Positions 10,812 through 23,932 of a stretch of DNA of 64,000 nt are shown here, piece after piece; position 1 is the first letter of the stretch; each line of letters starts with the position of its first letter. Source of the stretch: Moniliella sp. 'wahieum'. Taxonomy: Eukaryota > Basidiomycota > Moniliellomycetes > Moniliellales > Moniliellaceae. A program made the translations under genes and the position numbers. A model generated the notes under the pieces. The model did no database searches and was not told where the DNA came from. It was given only the letters and a program-made list of their open reading frames with translations. The stretch lies in NCBI GenBank assembly GCA_003971905.1, contig RSEE01000060.1, positions 310,001-374,000 on the forward strand. The letters run 5' to 3'.

Positions 10812-13800
10812 TCATGTATCACGTTCCAACAAGCGACGACTGACAATAGGCAACAGATGAAGATAGACCACGTCTCCTTTCCCCCCGCGCGTCTCAGGCC
10901 TCAGGGCGGCGGCGGAACAGACGCGCACCCAGCGGCCCTGCACATTCGCATTCGCATCCGCATTCGCATTCGCGTTCGCGCTGGTACGCACCTCAGGCTC
11001 CACCTCGCCCTCGCTGCCTGCCGCACGCAACGACGCCACCAGCTCCGTCTGCCTACCCCGCGCGGACGTAAGCAGGGCACGTCGATTGTGCGCTCCACGT
11101 CCTCAGTGGGCGCAAGGAGACGGAAAGTGCCTCCGCGCGGCTGGACGCGGGCGGCGAGGGGTAAGAAATGAGTTTGAGGGGGGCGAGGAGGGAAGTGGCC
11201 AAGGCGCCGTGTGCCGCATGCGCGCGACACACTCTACTCCAGCCCTAAGCGCGCTACTGTCTGGTGCACCGCGCATCCAGCATCCCCAAGTCTTCCTCCA
11301 CTCTCGTCTTCGGGTGTACTGGCCGCTGCGGCACACACAGTGCCCGACGCGTCTTCGTCCGCAACACTCGCCCACTGCCTGTCCGGCCAAGGCCAAGATG
11401 ACACTTGCACGTCCTTCGTTGGGCAGCGGCGCCAGCACCTCGGCCCCCTCGCGCTCGGGCGGGCGAAAGATACTGCCGCTGGCGGTGCGCAGGGAGCCGG
11501 TGCGCGCATGTTTCCTCTGTTGCGGCGGCGGAGGGTCGGGGTCAAGGCTAAGCGGCCAAAGCCGAGGTTGGTGCTGGGTGTCAGCGAGCCTGGGGGTCCC
11601 AAGGGCCCCAGCAGCGCCCTCACCACTTTATCCAGTGGCGCCTCCGTTTCGTCCCCTACGTTTGCGCGGGTGGGATGACGCTGGGCATAGAGCTGGGCCC
11701 AGTCGGTCTCGGACTGGGCATTCCACAGTTCTTCCTCGCCCAGGTGGGCCAGATCGATCAGGCCCAACTCGTTGGGTGCCAACCATGGTCGGGCCGGGAA
11801 GAGGATGGACTGCAGCACGTCGCACACCCATACCGCCCATAAGGTACGGCGCCGCTCCATACGACGTACCCAGCTCCTCCATCCGTTGTCTTCCTCTGGC
11901 TCGGGGACCAGCACCAGTTCCCGCACAGTCTGGGTCCAAATAACCATGTTAGCAAACCGATGCACACCAGATCCAATCAGCAGGCTAGTTCAGCAGGTAG
12001 GGCATGGGACAAGAGAGTGCACGTACAGTTACCGCGGCCGCATGCAACAGACGCGCATGGTTCTCACTAATCCGTTCGCCCGATAACAATGCGGCCAGTT
12101 GGCCCAAGACCAGGGCTTGAACACGCCGTACCAACCCATCCGGATCGCTTGCCATCTCTTCTCCCGCTCCCTACGCTTTCGCGCGGGGGAGGCAAATGCG
12201 GACTGAGTTGGACCAACGCGGAGCGTGGTGTGCGAGTAAGAAAGTGCGGGTGCGGGGGGTACGTGGTGGACCGAGGCGCGGAGAAGCACGAACGTTCGTC
12301 CCCATGCTCGAGTGGGTGTTGGTGTTGGTGTTCATGTTGAGTCCCAATGCCGTTTCGTGGGGAGACCTGGGGCTGGAGGCCAGAGAGGACGAGCGACTCA
12401 GCTACGCGTTGAATCAAATGCGCTTTGAGTGCGGTCAAGCTATGTTGGGGCTTGAGTTTGTGAGAGGGGCCATAGGCGGTGCCCAAGAGCGCCCCCCAGA
12501 GCAAGTCGCCATCGTTTGTCCTGCAAACGGATGGCTCGTTGGTGGGGGTAGATTGAGACGGAGCCCCTTTCGCTGGGCAAAGGAGCGGGCGGTACCATTT
12601 CCGGTCCTTGGCCGGGCCTCGGAAGGAGCAGGGGCAGGGGCCGAGAGTGAGAGCGAGGGCGAGGGAGAGGTAAGCTCCATAGGTTCGGTGGGATGGAACG
12701 TGGATAACAGGGTGGGAACATGGATAAAGGGCAAAGAAGTGCAAACGTCTGAGCGAACAAGTACACTTGATCTACCCCCAGACTCAACGCGGCTCCCCAG
12801 TCTCTTCTGCCGCCTCGGCTAAGGCATGGAGCGCGGATCCCGTGCCTCCGAAAAGTAGCGTCCAGCTCTGCTTGCAGTGCGGGGCAGCGCAGCAGCAGCC
12901 ATGTGGACATAGGCTGCAACCCAAGATTCGTCTCATCGTCGAGCGACTGGTCAAAGAGCCGAGCAAATTCCACATCGCCTTCATGCAGGGCAGAGACAAA
13001 GCCAGCCAAGCTGCCTGAACGAATCATACCCGACTCTTCCTCTATCGAGGCCGACAACGTCGTCGAGAGCAAAGCGGGCGAGCGCAGACCTGCATGCGGA
13101 TCCAGTCTCAGCCCAAGGCCCTGCGGCTCGGGCCCAGCGCGCATAGAGTTGAGCAGCAGCGTCCCGCGTCAAGTTCCCGCGATGGGGAACGCATCCGGCA
13201 AAGGACCGGGCTCGGGATACGGCTCGTATCGCTGGGGGGGCTCGCTGGTCGCTGTCGTTTCGTACCCCTCATACGGTATCCGTACTCGTACCGCCACCGC
13301 TCTGGCCCTCTTTCGGGCGAAGGACTCTCCTCAGGGCTGGACAACGAGGGCGAGCGACCGCGTGGCTGGGGGGGCGGCAGAGGCGGAGGCAAACGTACGG
13401 CTGTAAGGCGAAGGGCCTTGGCCATGGGGTCAGCATCGTTGCTGCATCGGCACTGGGGCGTGCAGATAGGTGTGGCGGATGCGGTGGGGATGGGCCAGAG
13501 GCGGCGGGAGCGGCGGAGAAGGCGTGCGCGGGGCATAGACTGCATGGGGCAGCGACGGCATGTGCGGTGGTGGCGGCGGCGGCGGTGGCATCATGTAGGG
13601 ATGGGGCAGGGCACTGGGCGGTCCATAGGGTGACGAAGACGGAGGCAGGAAGCGGTAGGGCGGGGTGCCGGGAAGGCGTGGGGGAGCGGCGGGGGCGGCG
13701 CTTGAACGGGGGTAGTGGCCGGCGACGAGCGTTCGGGCGGCACGGGCCGGGTGCTGGAGGAGGTGGTGGTGGCGGCGTGGTGGCGGCGATGGAGTTGTGG

Positions 13801-14153
13801 AGGGCGGTGTGGAGGTGGAGCTTCATGTGCCTCTGGAGACTGTCGGTGCGGGTGGACTTGAAGTGGCAGTAGGAGCACGCGAACGGCTTCTCGCCCGTGT
13901 GGGAGCGCATGTGGCGGCTGAGCCCGTTCTTGCGCTGGAAGCACTGGCTGCAGATGGCGCAGATGAAGCGCCCGGGCTGGCTGCCCGGCGCGGGCGCCGT
14001 CGACGTCTCCACGCGCGCTGGTGGTGCTGCTGCTGGCGGCGCTGGCGGCGGGGCTGGTGCGGCTGAGGGGCCGGACGGCGGCGGGTGCTCCGATCCAGCC
14101 CCGTGCTGGGGGGCGGCACCTGCGCTCGCCCCGTCCACTGCGGCGGCGCTCAT
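10812..14153 (-). CDS. C2H2 zinc-finger transcription factor with fungal-specific TF domain
   Basis: This is a DNA-binding regulator. The ATG at 14153 opens a Pro/Ala-rich N-terminus, followed at about 13,990-13,820 by two consecutive C2H2 fingers: FICAICSQCFQRKNGLSRHM, the linker HTGEKP, then FACSYCHFKSTRTDSLQRHM. A long Pro-rich linker follows (13,800-13,200). From about 13,140 to 11,650 the chain is helical; WVRRMERRRTLWAVWVCDVL and PWLAPNELGLIDL near 11,880-11,750 match the middle-homology region of PF04082-type fungal factors. The C-terminus near 11,000-10,930 has an Asn-Ala repeat. C2H2 fingers joined to this domain form a recognised fungal architecture (Klf1/Adr1-like), but the target genes cannot be read from sequence. 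Frame changes are frequent, and the region 13,200-12,100 may include introns. The stop at 10,812-10,814 is the most likely end. Confidence 0.82.
10938..10981 (-). repeat. GCATTC hexamer tract encoding Asn-Ala repeats
   Basis: Six to seven copies of GCATTCGCATTC-like hexamers on the plus strand translate on the minus strand as alternating Asn-Ala in the C-terminal tail of the C2H2 transcription factor. Confidence 0.75.
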
Positions 14154-16377
14154 GGAGGAGAGGATCGACGGTGAGGCTGGGGATGGGGATGACGGTGCGG
14201 GTGCGGGTGAGGGTGAGGAGGACGAGGAGGAGGAGGCTGGGGAGGAGGATGGAGATGGTGAGGACGAAGCGGACGAGGGCGGAGGCAGGTGCGGGTGCTG
14301 TCTGGAGAGTGCCTCAGCCACGCCCGACTCGCATGCCCCACCTCCTCCTCCTCCTCCCGCCGATCGCAGCGCGCCACTCGCCTCGTGCCGCCCCATGTGG
14401 CACCACTGCCCCCGTGCCTCCAACCCCTCCCTGTGGCCCCGTGCCTTGCACCCACCAACCCTACAGTCTGGTTCACAAACTGCCCCCGTGCTCTCGTTCT
14501 CTTCCCCACACCACGCCTGTCATGCTTGCTATCGCCCGTCGCGCTGTGCCCATCCCAGATCAAAATTAAAGGGAACACAGTGTGCCCCTCTTTCTGGACC
14601 GTGCCGTTCTGTGGTTGTATAGATGGATTGTGCCTTCTCTTAGTCCGTGTCCCCCTCAATACCACACCGCGACATTCTTCCCGTTTGATGCCTTGTCCGC
14701 TTCTCCCATCGCTCCCATCTCGGCTCGGCCACGCGGGGGCCTCATCGTGTTGTTGGACATAGTAATCGCCCAGAGACGCTCACGCCATGCACACCTGCAC
14801 TTCTTGGCATGGCGCTATTGGCGAGCGCTCAAACGGGCACAGAAATAGGAAGCCCCCCAGGAGTAAGTTGCCCCCGGATGGGGTTGACGACAAGAGGGCT
14901 GTGGGTCATTCGGCTCGAAAACCCGCTGTATTTTGCTTGTACCATCCCCATGATGGCCGCCAGGTGTCTGCGGTTGCCAGTAATAGGTGAGGCCCACATG
15001 AGCCGCATCTGTCTCATAACGAACTATTCGATCCTTCCCTTCCTTTCTGTCCTTAGTCTCACCTTCTATCTCTGGGCTTAGGAGTGCATGAAGGCGCACA
15101 AAAGGCACTACAGTCTTTTTGGTGTGTAACGCCCTTGAGCATCTCTCACTTCGCCTTCTGTTATAACATAATATGGAACTAAGAGATGGTTCTCGATGGC
15201 GATGACACTCTCTAATTAGCTGGCGATCCCCCTCGCATCTCTTCGCTGGCACAAGAGGGAGCAAGGAGGTCTAATCACTCCACACTGTCCTCATCAGATA
15301 TGTCAGCAGACTGTGTTTTGACGTCACGAACGATCGAAGAGAGGTTTTTCTATCTCATGTTTTTGGTATATAAACACAGAGCACCGTACTTTCAAAGCAC
15401 GTACAATCGCGGGGACAGAGAGAGCGACGGGTATCGAGATCCATGTCACGGTCGCACATCAATACTACGACGGTTCCGTAACATTCAATATGCAGTCAAA
15501 ATCCTTCCCCATCTCGGCCGAGAAGAGAGCTCTAGGTAGTGTTAGGTGTTGATAATGCATACCACTCGTGCCTAGGCTCCCAGCGTATCGAGGGTGTAAG
15601 ATTACAGACCCGTCCTGGAGTGGGAAAAAGACGTTTATACTAGGTTTTAACGAGACACCAAGATCGTATCGATCAGAGAGGGGACATCCTATATATGTCA
15701 CTAAGCTCACACGCTATATACAGCCCTGATACATGATAGTTCTTGCGGCCTTACAACGGTGATATGGATGTGTTTACCACAGTTATATATATGGGAGCAG
15801 TAGGTTACATATGATAGAGGCCATACCAACCAACTGTCTTCGTATGACATAGATTGAGCGATGTTGATCGACGGAGGATGGCTGATGATCGAGAAGAGAA
15901 CATGCGCTTGTCCACACCACTACGTGATTTATATTCAAGTCTTCACCTGCCCATACACTTCGATCGATTGACGGGTAATCGCATGTGGGGGGAGTATTTG
16001 CTCTCGGGGCCGCAGGTACATTTGTTTGTTACTTCCAAGGCAGGAAAGTCAAAAGGGGGAACCGCATGGTTCCCTGGTGTCTCTGACGGAGCAAATAGAT
16101 AACAGAAGAAACAGAGTATATATCCAAAACCAAGTTGATCGATGAAAGTACGGCAACGGGCTCTCCACAGCATTTTTTGTGATGATTTAGCGCACCACAC
16201 GCTCTCACTAATTAACCAATCTAGTCAGGTATTCTTGTTTGACAGAGAGAGCAAAGCACGCAAAACCTCTCTATACGGCTCTCCAGGCCCTGGTAGTGCA
16301 GAGGGGGCGGAGTTTGAGGGAAGACTCTGTGGGGCCCATCACAAAAAAAGTGTATCTCATGAAGCCCATGAGGTCTG

Positions 16378-16525
16378 AGAGGGTCAGGTCTGAGGCATGA
16401 TGCATGATGCATGACATGCATGACGCGAGACGCCATTACGCATGACGCGCCAGAGCAGCTCGCACCGATCTCAAAGATGATCTCGCCTGAGGCTCAGGTC
16501 TGAGGGTCTGAGGCCTGAATGTCCG
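16378..16525. repeat. Cluster of TGATGCATGATGCAT / ACGCGTCATG / GAGGCTCAGG words
   Basis: Three families of short self-complementary words follow each other without spacing: ATGCAT with its GATGCATGA context, GACGCGA/GACGCGC, and CTGAGG/CCTGAG inverted pairs. The same combinations recur at 24,480-24,690, 26,110-26,175 and 27,440-27,515. Confidence 0.7.
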
Positions 16526-17952
16526 ACCCTGAACGTCTAAACAGTCCGACGGTGTTGTGTGCGACAACGGACAGAAGGCCGGTCGCAGGTTCCGAATCAC
16601 GGCGGGGTTAGTGCACATGTCGATGAGAGGCGAAGCTGTGCGAAAAAGGTGATTTGTGCGTGATTGCGTGGTTATGATTTAAGCACTCAGGCTCAGCGTG
16701 CTAAGTAACTAGTAATGACGTCAGGGTCACCGGTCACCGTGACTTTTGCTCCAGCATTCCTCTTGGATATGGCGGATTCGATGATCTCTGTCGTCGCGTC
16801 GTTGTTGATTGTCCTTTCGCCTAGTATAATTCTCGCTTTCACCTGGCTTAGCTGCCATTCCCGATGGCTAGTGTTCAATCATCTTAATCGCCAGCGATCA
16901 CGCGCACGCGGCACGTATGGAGCATCCTCCTCCCCTTTCGATGCCCGCCCACGGTCGCTTCGAACGCCCCCGATCGGCATGCGTCTTCGGGATGGTTTGC
17001 GGAGACGGGCTCTGTCACCTGTGTGACCTGCTGTGATGGCTGTGACATGTGACATGGGGGATACCAGGCTGCCATTGCATCATACCCGATCATCGATCAG
17101 GGTACCCCCCGCAGTCTCCGTAGATTGCGGGGGGGGGATGGGAGGTCTGTAGCACCTGGTAGGGCAGGCCTTGAGCCTCAAGCCGAGGCAAGCTGGAAGT
17201 GGCAACAGATAATTATCGATCACCGATTACCGGTACCGTGCATCCTTGACGCATGACGCGTGACGAGTGATCTCGAAGTGATCGTGCCTCCTCGGTCTGA
17301 AGACTCAGTTCTTCCTGGCTTGGCTGAGGGCCAACGCTGAATTCAACCAACCGCACTCTTTCCGGGTGAGCAGATGACGTGGGCGATGGCCCCTGCGTTC
17401 AGCGCCGCGCCGCCCAAGGCTCCGCAGTGACGTCGTTCGACGCTCAAACCAGGAGCTCTGTTCTATCGCTGCCCCTCGTGCATTCCTCGCAACAGCTACA
17501 ACAGAGAGGCCGCAAGCCAGATCCATGCGGCTGTATCTCGTCTGCTGCTGAAGCAAACTCACGTGTTGACGACTGGTCTGGTCCCGTTGGGGGCAAGTGG
17601 CCATCCGATACATACCTGGGCCAGCACGCGTGCGCTCTCCTAGCTGTCGACCGCAAGCAGGCCGGCACAAAATGCTGTGAATCGCAGCCGGGGGATGCCT
17701 GAGAGGGTCTGAAGTCTGAGGTGATGCTGTCGGTGATCTCTGAGCGATGGCGTCGCAGCACAACGTGCTACTGTAGGCCCAAGCGCGGTCCATGGACTCT
17801 GGGGTCTGGTGGCTTCTCGTCATCACACCACACTCAGTGCTGGCGTCGCGCCATCCTGTGGCTGTGTCAAGTTTCTAGATTGGTGCGCTCCCAGCGCTCC
17901 CTTCTCCGCCTCCAACTCGCTCTCTTCTCTCTCCCGTTCCATCAGCTACCAC

Positions 17953-17961
17953 CTTATATAC
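17953..17961 (+). promoter_or_regulatory. TATA box of LEA-like gene
   Basis: CTTATATAC lies about 32-40 bases before the ATG at 17,993, followed by a pyrimidine-rich leader. Position and sequence fit a core promoter, implying a very short 5' leader. Confidence 0.5.
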
Positions 17962-17992
17962 TCCTCCATCCACCCCGACCCGCGCACGCAAC

Positions 17993-20986
17993 ATGGCCAC
18001 CTTTGTCGACTTGATTGCCTTCGTTGTTTTCATCCTTGTTCTCCTCGTCATGGCCTCAAAGATCTCAAGTAACGCTGTACGTCTTCTCCTGAGTTTCGAT
18101 GATTGTTCAGCTTCTCGACCGAAACAAGATCGAACAAGATCCTAACCCTGGCTGGATCTGTGCAGCAATCCAAGGTTCCCCCCGGCACCGAAGGAGCTGG
18201 CACCGCCACCACTTGGACCGAGGCGGCAGGCAACGCAGCCTCCTCTGTCGCTGGTACCGCATCGAATGTAGCCCAATCCGCTGCGCAGACTGTCGGCTTG
18301 AGCAGCACCCAAGACCAAGCCACCGCGGCCGACACTGAGCCCGCTTCGAAGAGCAAGTCTGAGACTAAGGATGGGACCAGCCCCTCCTCTGGCTCAGAGG
18401 AGAAGGAGAAGACCGGCAGCAAAGGATCGGAACCGGGAGTGACTGTCGAACAGCGCGACGGATGCACTGTGATCAATGGTGTCAACCTCCAGAAGAACTT
18501 GGGACAAGGCAGTGGTCTTTCAGCTCCCTCGGGTCCAGCCCATAAGACCGATTCAGAGCCCAAGGAATCCACTTCCCTTTCGGACAAGTCCCAGCACAGC
18601 GGCACCAACTTTCGAGAAGTGGCACGGGTGCCACAGGCTCGACCGGCACGGCGGGCACCGCAGCCACGACGGCCACGACGGGGGCAGCCGGTGCCAAAGA
18701 TACCAGTTTGGCCACGTCGGGTTTCTCCGAAAAGGATCTCAAGACGAGTACCAAGTCGGTTCCTCAGTACCCCAAGGGCGATCCCTCTCTCCAAACCTCG
18801 CCCGAAGAAAGCATTTCTGCCGCCCAAGGTTCGAGCAAGGCCTCTGTCCCGCAGTCTCACTCGACAACTGGGGTGAACGGTTCGGCCCTCGGTGCAGGTG
18901 CCGGATCGACTACCGGCGCAGCTACCGGTGCGGCGGCCGGCACAACCCATTCTTCTGGAACCACCGCTGGTGCTACTTCGGGCGCTGGTGCGTCCCCAAC
19001 GCCGCGTCGGGCACCGGTGCCACCAGCAGTGGTGAACCCTCCGGGGCAGGCGCAGCCAGCATCACTGGTATTGCCACCGGCGCGGCAGCCCCCACGGCCG
19101 AGAAGGTGGCCCAGTCGGAACGTGAACGTGCCGCTGGCAACTCGGCTTCTCAGGGTGGCATCCTTAGCGGCATCTCGAACAAGATTGCCAGTGTCACTGG
19201 CTACGGAACGTCCTCCACTGAGCCCACGTCGCAAGTTGGTTCGGACGCGCACGACTCTACCGCCAGGTCTACCGGTTCGACCGGAGACGCCGCTACAGGC
19301 GCGTTGGGTGGTGCGGCTGGTGGCGGGGCGTTGGGGTACGGTGCTGACAAGGCACTGCACCATGGCGAGTCTACGGGTCTGGGCCAGAAGGCCGAGGGTT
19401 ATGCCTCCGAGGGCAAGACAAGCTGTCCTCCTCGGCTCCCGGCCAGAAGGCTGAGGGATACGTTTCTCAGGGCCAAGACAAGCTCCCTTCGAAGGATGCG
19501 CACCTGTCTGGGCTGAAGAACAACATTTCTTCGCAGCAGGGCGCGTACCCTTCCACCACTCAGGCCCCCGGCTCGACGCTCCCGTCCACATCGGAGGCGA
19601 CGTCAACGGATCTCGAAGGTCGTGGGTTCACCGGCGCGTCAGCCCCGACCACCAGCACGGGGGCGACCGAGCAGCCCTCGGTGCTGGAGCAGGCCAAGGA
19701 AACAGCGTATGAACTTTACGAAAAGGCGACCGAGTTTGTTCAGGGACATCCCTCTGAGGGCGCCGCCGTTGGGGTCGGCTCGGGTTCGCAGCCGGTGCTG
19801 GTGCCGGGGCCGGGGTGGAGCACGGCGCGGACAAGGTTGCGTCACGGGAGATTCCTAGTTCGTCAGACACCGCCACGCACACCCCACCTCGGTGGGAGAG
19901 GCAGACACGTCGGCTCAGCAACCTTCGTACCTTACCCAAGCCAAGGAGAAGGCGTATGACCTGTACGAAAAGGCCGTTGGACAGAGCCCTTCGGATACCA
20001 CCGACGCCGGTACCACGGGTGCATCGGGCACCTCCGACTCTGCTGCGACGGGAGCAGCAGCAGCGGGGCTTGCCGGTGGGAGCGTAGGCGCCGGCGCGGA
20101 CCACCTCACCTCTGGCCAGACGGGCCACCACGCTGATCTTTCCTCGTCCAAGACAGGCGAGGCTGGGTCTTCCGCCTACCCGTCTGCCACCAAGGGACTC
20201 GGGTCCGATCCCACAACGGCAGGGGCAAGTAGTGGTGTGACTGGGAGCAACCCGATCTCGGACGTGGCAGGTAGCCAGACGGCCGCGCCTACCACGGGCC
20301 ACCAGAGCTTTACCGGGTGGCCGACAGTACCGCCAACAAGTCCACAGCGGGGACCGGGTCGGGTTTGGGTGCAGGTACAGGTGTAGCTGCCGGTGCCGGT
20401 GCCGGTGCGGCGGGTCTAGCTGGGTCCGGAGCTGCGGGAACTGCCTCGGGTGGAACCAGCAGCGGCAACGGGGTGGCATCCAACTTGGCCCACAGCAATC
20501 TCGCCTCGCAAGGGAAGAGCGAGGGTGAGAACGTCCTGTCCCAATCGAGCAACCCCAAGGATGCCCTGTCCACGGCGGAAAAGACGGCTGGGGGGAAGAA
20601 GGAGGGGCTGACCAAGGACGTTACCAAGACTGCTTCCGATCTCAAGTCCGACCCGACCAAAGGCGTGCAAGAGGCCGGTAACTACGCCCAGCAAGCTAAG
20701 AGCGAGTTGGGTGGAGCCGGCAGTGCTGGTGGTGCTACTGGGGCTGGCGGTGCTACTGGGGCTGGCGGTGCTACTGGGGCTGGCGGTGCTACTGGGGCTG
20801 GGGCTGGGGTTGGAGGTGCGACGGGAGCCGGCACCCGGTGGCGAGTATCTCTCTGGACTTGGGCATGCGAAGGGCGGGGCTGAGCATGAGGCAAAGACGG
20901 CTGAGAGCGAGGGTGAATCAGGTGTCAAGAAGAGCCACAAGCTCAAGGACGAGCTCAAGCATATCAAGGACAAGATCCTCCACTAA
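17993..20986 (+). CDS. Membrane-anchored, Ala/Gly/Ser/Thr-rich LEA-like protein
   Basis: I do not recognise an orthologue. The ATG at 17,993 starts a hydrophobic segment (FVDLIAFVVFILVLLVMASK, residues 4-23) that could be a signal anchor. A phase-0 intron at 18,077-18,165 (GTACGT..CTAAC..TGCAG) follows codon 28. Exon 2 encodes more than 900 residues of hydrophilic low-complexity sequence rich in Ala, Gly, Ser and Thr. Embedded are amphipathic helical units QAKETAYELYEKATEF (about 19,690) and QAKEKAYDLYEKAVG (about 19,935), as well as GQKAEGYASEGK and AEGYVSQGQDK (19,380-19,480). An 18-bp tandem array encodes GATGAG units near 20,740. The chain ends KSHKLKDELKHIKDKILH, stop 20,984-20,986. The 11-mer-like Lys/Ala/Tyr/Glu helices recall group-3 LEA or hydrophilin-type stress proteins. 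Single-base shifts occur near 18,610, 19,000, 19,430, 19,790 and 20,330-20,850. Function is unknown. Confidence 0.72.
20728..20806 (+). repeat. 18-bp tandem repeat encoding Gly-Ala-Thr units
   Basis: GGTGCTACTGGGGCTGGC is repeated about four times with few differences, inside the coding region of the LEA-like protein. It encodes GATGAG in tandem. Confidence 0.85.
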
Positions 20987-23932
20987 CTGGAGTGCCTCCT
21001 TTGCTGTGAAGAACCATTTTCTCCTGACGCACTCCGTGTCTGATTTCGAGTGTACATCCTGTCTACCATTTGACTCCTGTCGTGTTAGTATACGCCATAT
21101 TGTTGATCTTTCTGCTCTATACTTGTCCTCTCGTTGGTCGTACGAGGCATCCTGATAGTAGTCTACAGTGAGTATAAAGTAAATGTATTAGCCCCAACCT
21201 TCTAGAACGCAACACAACCGTAAAGAAGCTACATAGTACATTCCCACTATGCATTCTAGGTTGGAGGGAGTGAGTCTGGCTCCCACAAAGTAAATCTCTT
21301 GCTCCCTAGACAACCCCATCTTACCTTGAGCACCAGATGCACTCCACCAACTGTGTTCCAATTTGTATTTCGCTCATTGTTTCTTCCGCGCCACGGCATT
21401 TCTCTCTCAACCAGCAATGGCAGAGCCAAAGAGGACTCAGCTATTACATTCCACCCCCAACAGCAGAGTGCAGTTTCCATTCGCTTGGAGCCAGGGATGG
21501 CGCGTATTAACAAGCGAAATGTGTATACCCTGATCCGAAAAGGGGGTGCGGGGGAGAGGGCGCCTGTGTGCCGGCAATGTGGATGACGCAGTTTATCTCC
21601 CTGTTTTAGTGCCTGTGTTAAATTTTGCTCTTTAGAAGTCTTCATGAGGCTCGCCCATCCATGGATCTTTATTGTACACCGTGTTTTGGTCCTCTCGGCC
21701 GGGGGTTCTTCCAATGAGCATCCTCTAAACCCCCAATGGCCGAACGGCATATATGGCTTCAAAAGGACCGAGATCAACCTTGGTCACCATCTTATATACG
21801 TCTGGCGCTTTTGACCAGGAAGAACCGACAGAACGAACAATGCTGACTGAGAGGCCATTAAAGGGTAGTAGTGTGGGTTAGGAAGCCCCCCCCTAGATAG
21901 CCAAAATCCCAAAACGTGCGATGACTCTCCAGTGGACAATAAGAGCACAGTGGGAAACTGTATCCAGACACCTTGTCTGATACCTCTTCCACTTCGTTGA
22001 CACATGTGGGGTAGTCTATCGATTAGGAGCAGGTTGAACGGTGAACGAACAAAACGATTCAGAGCGAGAACTGAGTACTGGTGACTATTGACTGAGGGTC
22101 ACATGGCTCACCGGCGCGAAGACAGATGTATAAGACGAGTAATAGTGCAACAGACGTGAAAGGGAGAATGGAGGTAGCACCTAAGCAGTGTCGGCGAGGA
22201 AGCAGACCTGACAAATCACATCCCTTCTGCACTGTTCTATCCGACTCTCCTTTTTGTTCTGCCTCTGACGGACTCCTCTTTTGGAATGCTACTACCCTCA
22301 TCCCTCTCCCTTCATACACTACCAGTTCAGATATACAAAGCTCCCACAAATGAGCACCAAACGTCGGTGGTCGGACACTGTGGGGAAAACAGTATATATC
22401 ACCTTCAGAAGAGCAAACACCAGTGCATACACTGGCTGCTTACGCGCGGCCTACGGACCAAGATAAGGTCACAGGTGATGGTCGGACCATATACCGACAC
22501 GCGATCCTCTCCCCATGGCTTCATTTCCAGTTGCGTTTTGTCTCTGGATCAAGAGAGAAACTGTAGGTGTGGAGGGAGAACGCATATACTTTGCCTGGTT
22601 TGCCTTCCGCGGGGTTCGGCACCTGGGCTTGCGCTCCTTTCTGGCATCTACATATTAACAGAATGTGGAGAGAGAGCTAAGTGGTAAGTATGTAGGTGTG
22701 GGAGCCTTACGGGCCTATACGAGTACGCTCAGGCTCTGATTACTACAACAAAATGCTCGCGGCGAGTGACATGATGAAGGTGTTATGGATTGCCAATTGC
22801 GGCCCAAACCACCTGTCGCGGCATGTCCCTGGCCGATTGCTGAGGAGATTGAATGTTGATCTATGTTACTTGGTCTAAGGTCTAAGATCTAAAGCTAAAG
22901 GAAGAGGTCCTCAGCCTGCGGCTATCGACTATCGTTTTGCTCAGGGCCGGATCTGTGGGGCCTCAGGCTCGGGGACTGAGGATTCAGGCGCTGAATAAGC
23001 ACCCTGTTTCAATTGGGACGGGCAGCGTCCTGGAATCCACTTCTACACGAGCCTGACCCTGCTTGACCTACCGTGTCTGCGTCTACATATGCTACTTCGC
23101 ATAATACTTGCCATATGTCACACTACAGGTCACGTCATGCTAACCAGGCGTCCCTTTCTCGCCTTGTGCTGAAAGTCATTTTGCCGAACCCGACGCACGA
23201 TGAGCTGACCATTATGGTAGGGAAGGTATAGGGCCGACGAAGAGAGGGGGGGGGGGGTTGGTGGCGACACGATGTGTGCTACTATCTCCACAGCACCGAA
23301 TGTGCTGGGTGCTGGACTACCGAATCGCCACCGGCAGCAACTATAATAGTGGTGGGATGGTGCTAAATATCTCCGCCAGAGGCACAATTGTAGAGAGGGC
23401 TGAGGGCTGAGCGGTCCATGGATCCACCACGTGCAGTGCGCTGGGTGGGTGGGGGGGGGGGGGGGCGCACGAAATTGGGTGTGGCAAGACCATTGAGAAG
23501 ACAAGTAAAAGTACAGGTACAACGCTTCGGGCGTATGGATGTGCCGGGGGACCAGCAGGGAGATGGAATGGAGAGGTTTGGGAGGATGAGAGTGAGCTCC
23601 ACGGCCCAGACGAGAATGGTGGGCGGGAACGTCGTGAGTGGCGTAGCGAGATTCGAGATTGCAACGAGGGCGGGCCAACGTGGATCCTGACGGCCTGATG
23701 ATCGGGAGGTGGTGTAGCAGATCAAAAGAACAAAAGGGCGCGTAAGGACGGGGGTATCCGTTCGGCCCTGGCCGGGCGATGAGACGAGGGGGATGAGGTC
23801 TTGAGCCAAATATTAATAAGCAGACTGCTGATGGGAAAAGAAGGTGTTAGTAGGGGAAGAGAAGCAGTTGAACAAGCAAGAGAGTTGATTGAAGCGTGGA
23901 AGGGCCAAGAGCGGGAAGACATACAAAGCGCA
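20987..23932. other. Long gene-poor spacer
   Basis: Nothing recognisable is encoded. Open frames longer than 100 codons exist on the minus strand at 23,130-23,809 but are Pro/Ser-rich with no known domain. A G homopolymer of about 17 bases lies at 23,449-23,465 and a shorter one at 23,246-23,256. CTGAGG/CCTCAG inverted words occur at 22,905-22,990. Confidence 0.5.

Larger units (their letters stand above)
14154..17992. other. Long spacer upstream of transcription factor and LEA-like gene
   Basis: Nearly 4 kb with no gene I can support. From about 15,100 to 16,250 it is AT-richer, with several TATATA words (15,365, 15,690, 15,712, 15,785). From 16,380 to 16,520 it carries CATGACGCGTGACGC-like and CTGAGGCTCAGG-like palindromic words, and 17,240-17,290 repeats the same vocabulary. 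Both flanking promoters should lie at its ends, because the neighbours are divergent. Confidence 0.55.

Noticed and set aside
14021-14569. Long plus-strand frames opposite the C2H2 factor
   Set aside because: They are shadows of the Pro/Ala/Ser-rich minus-strand coding sequence and overlap the zinc fingers.
23363-23809. 148-codon minus-strand open frame
   Set aside because: Composition is Pro/Ser/Thr-rich with no domain, it includes a G/C homopolymer and overlaps repeat-like sequence.
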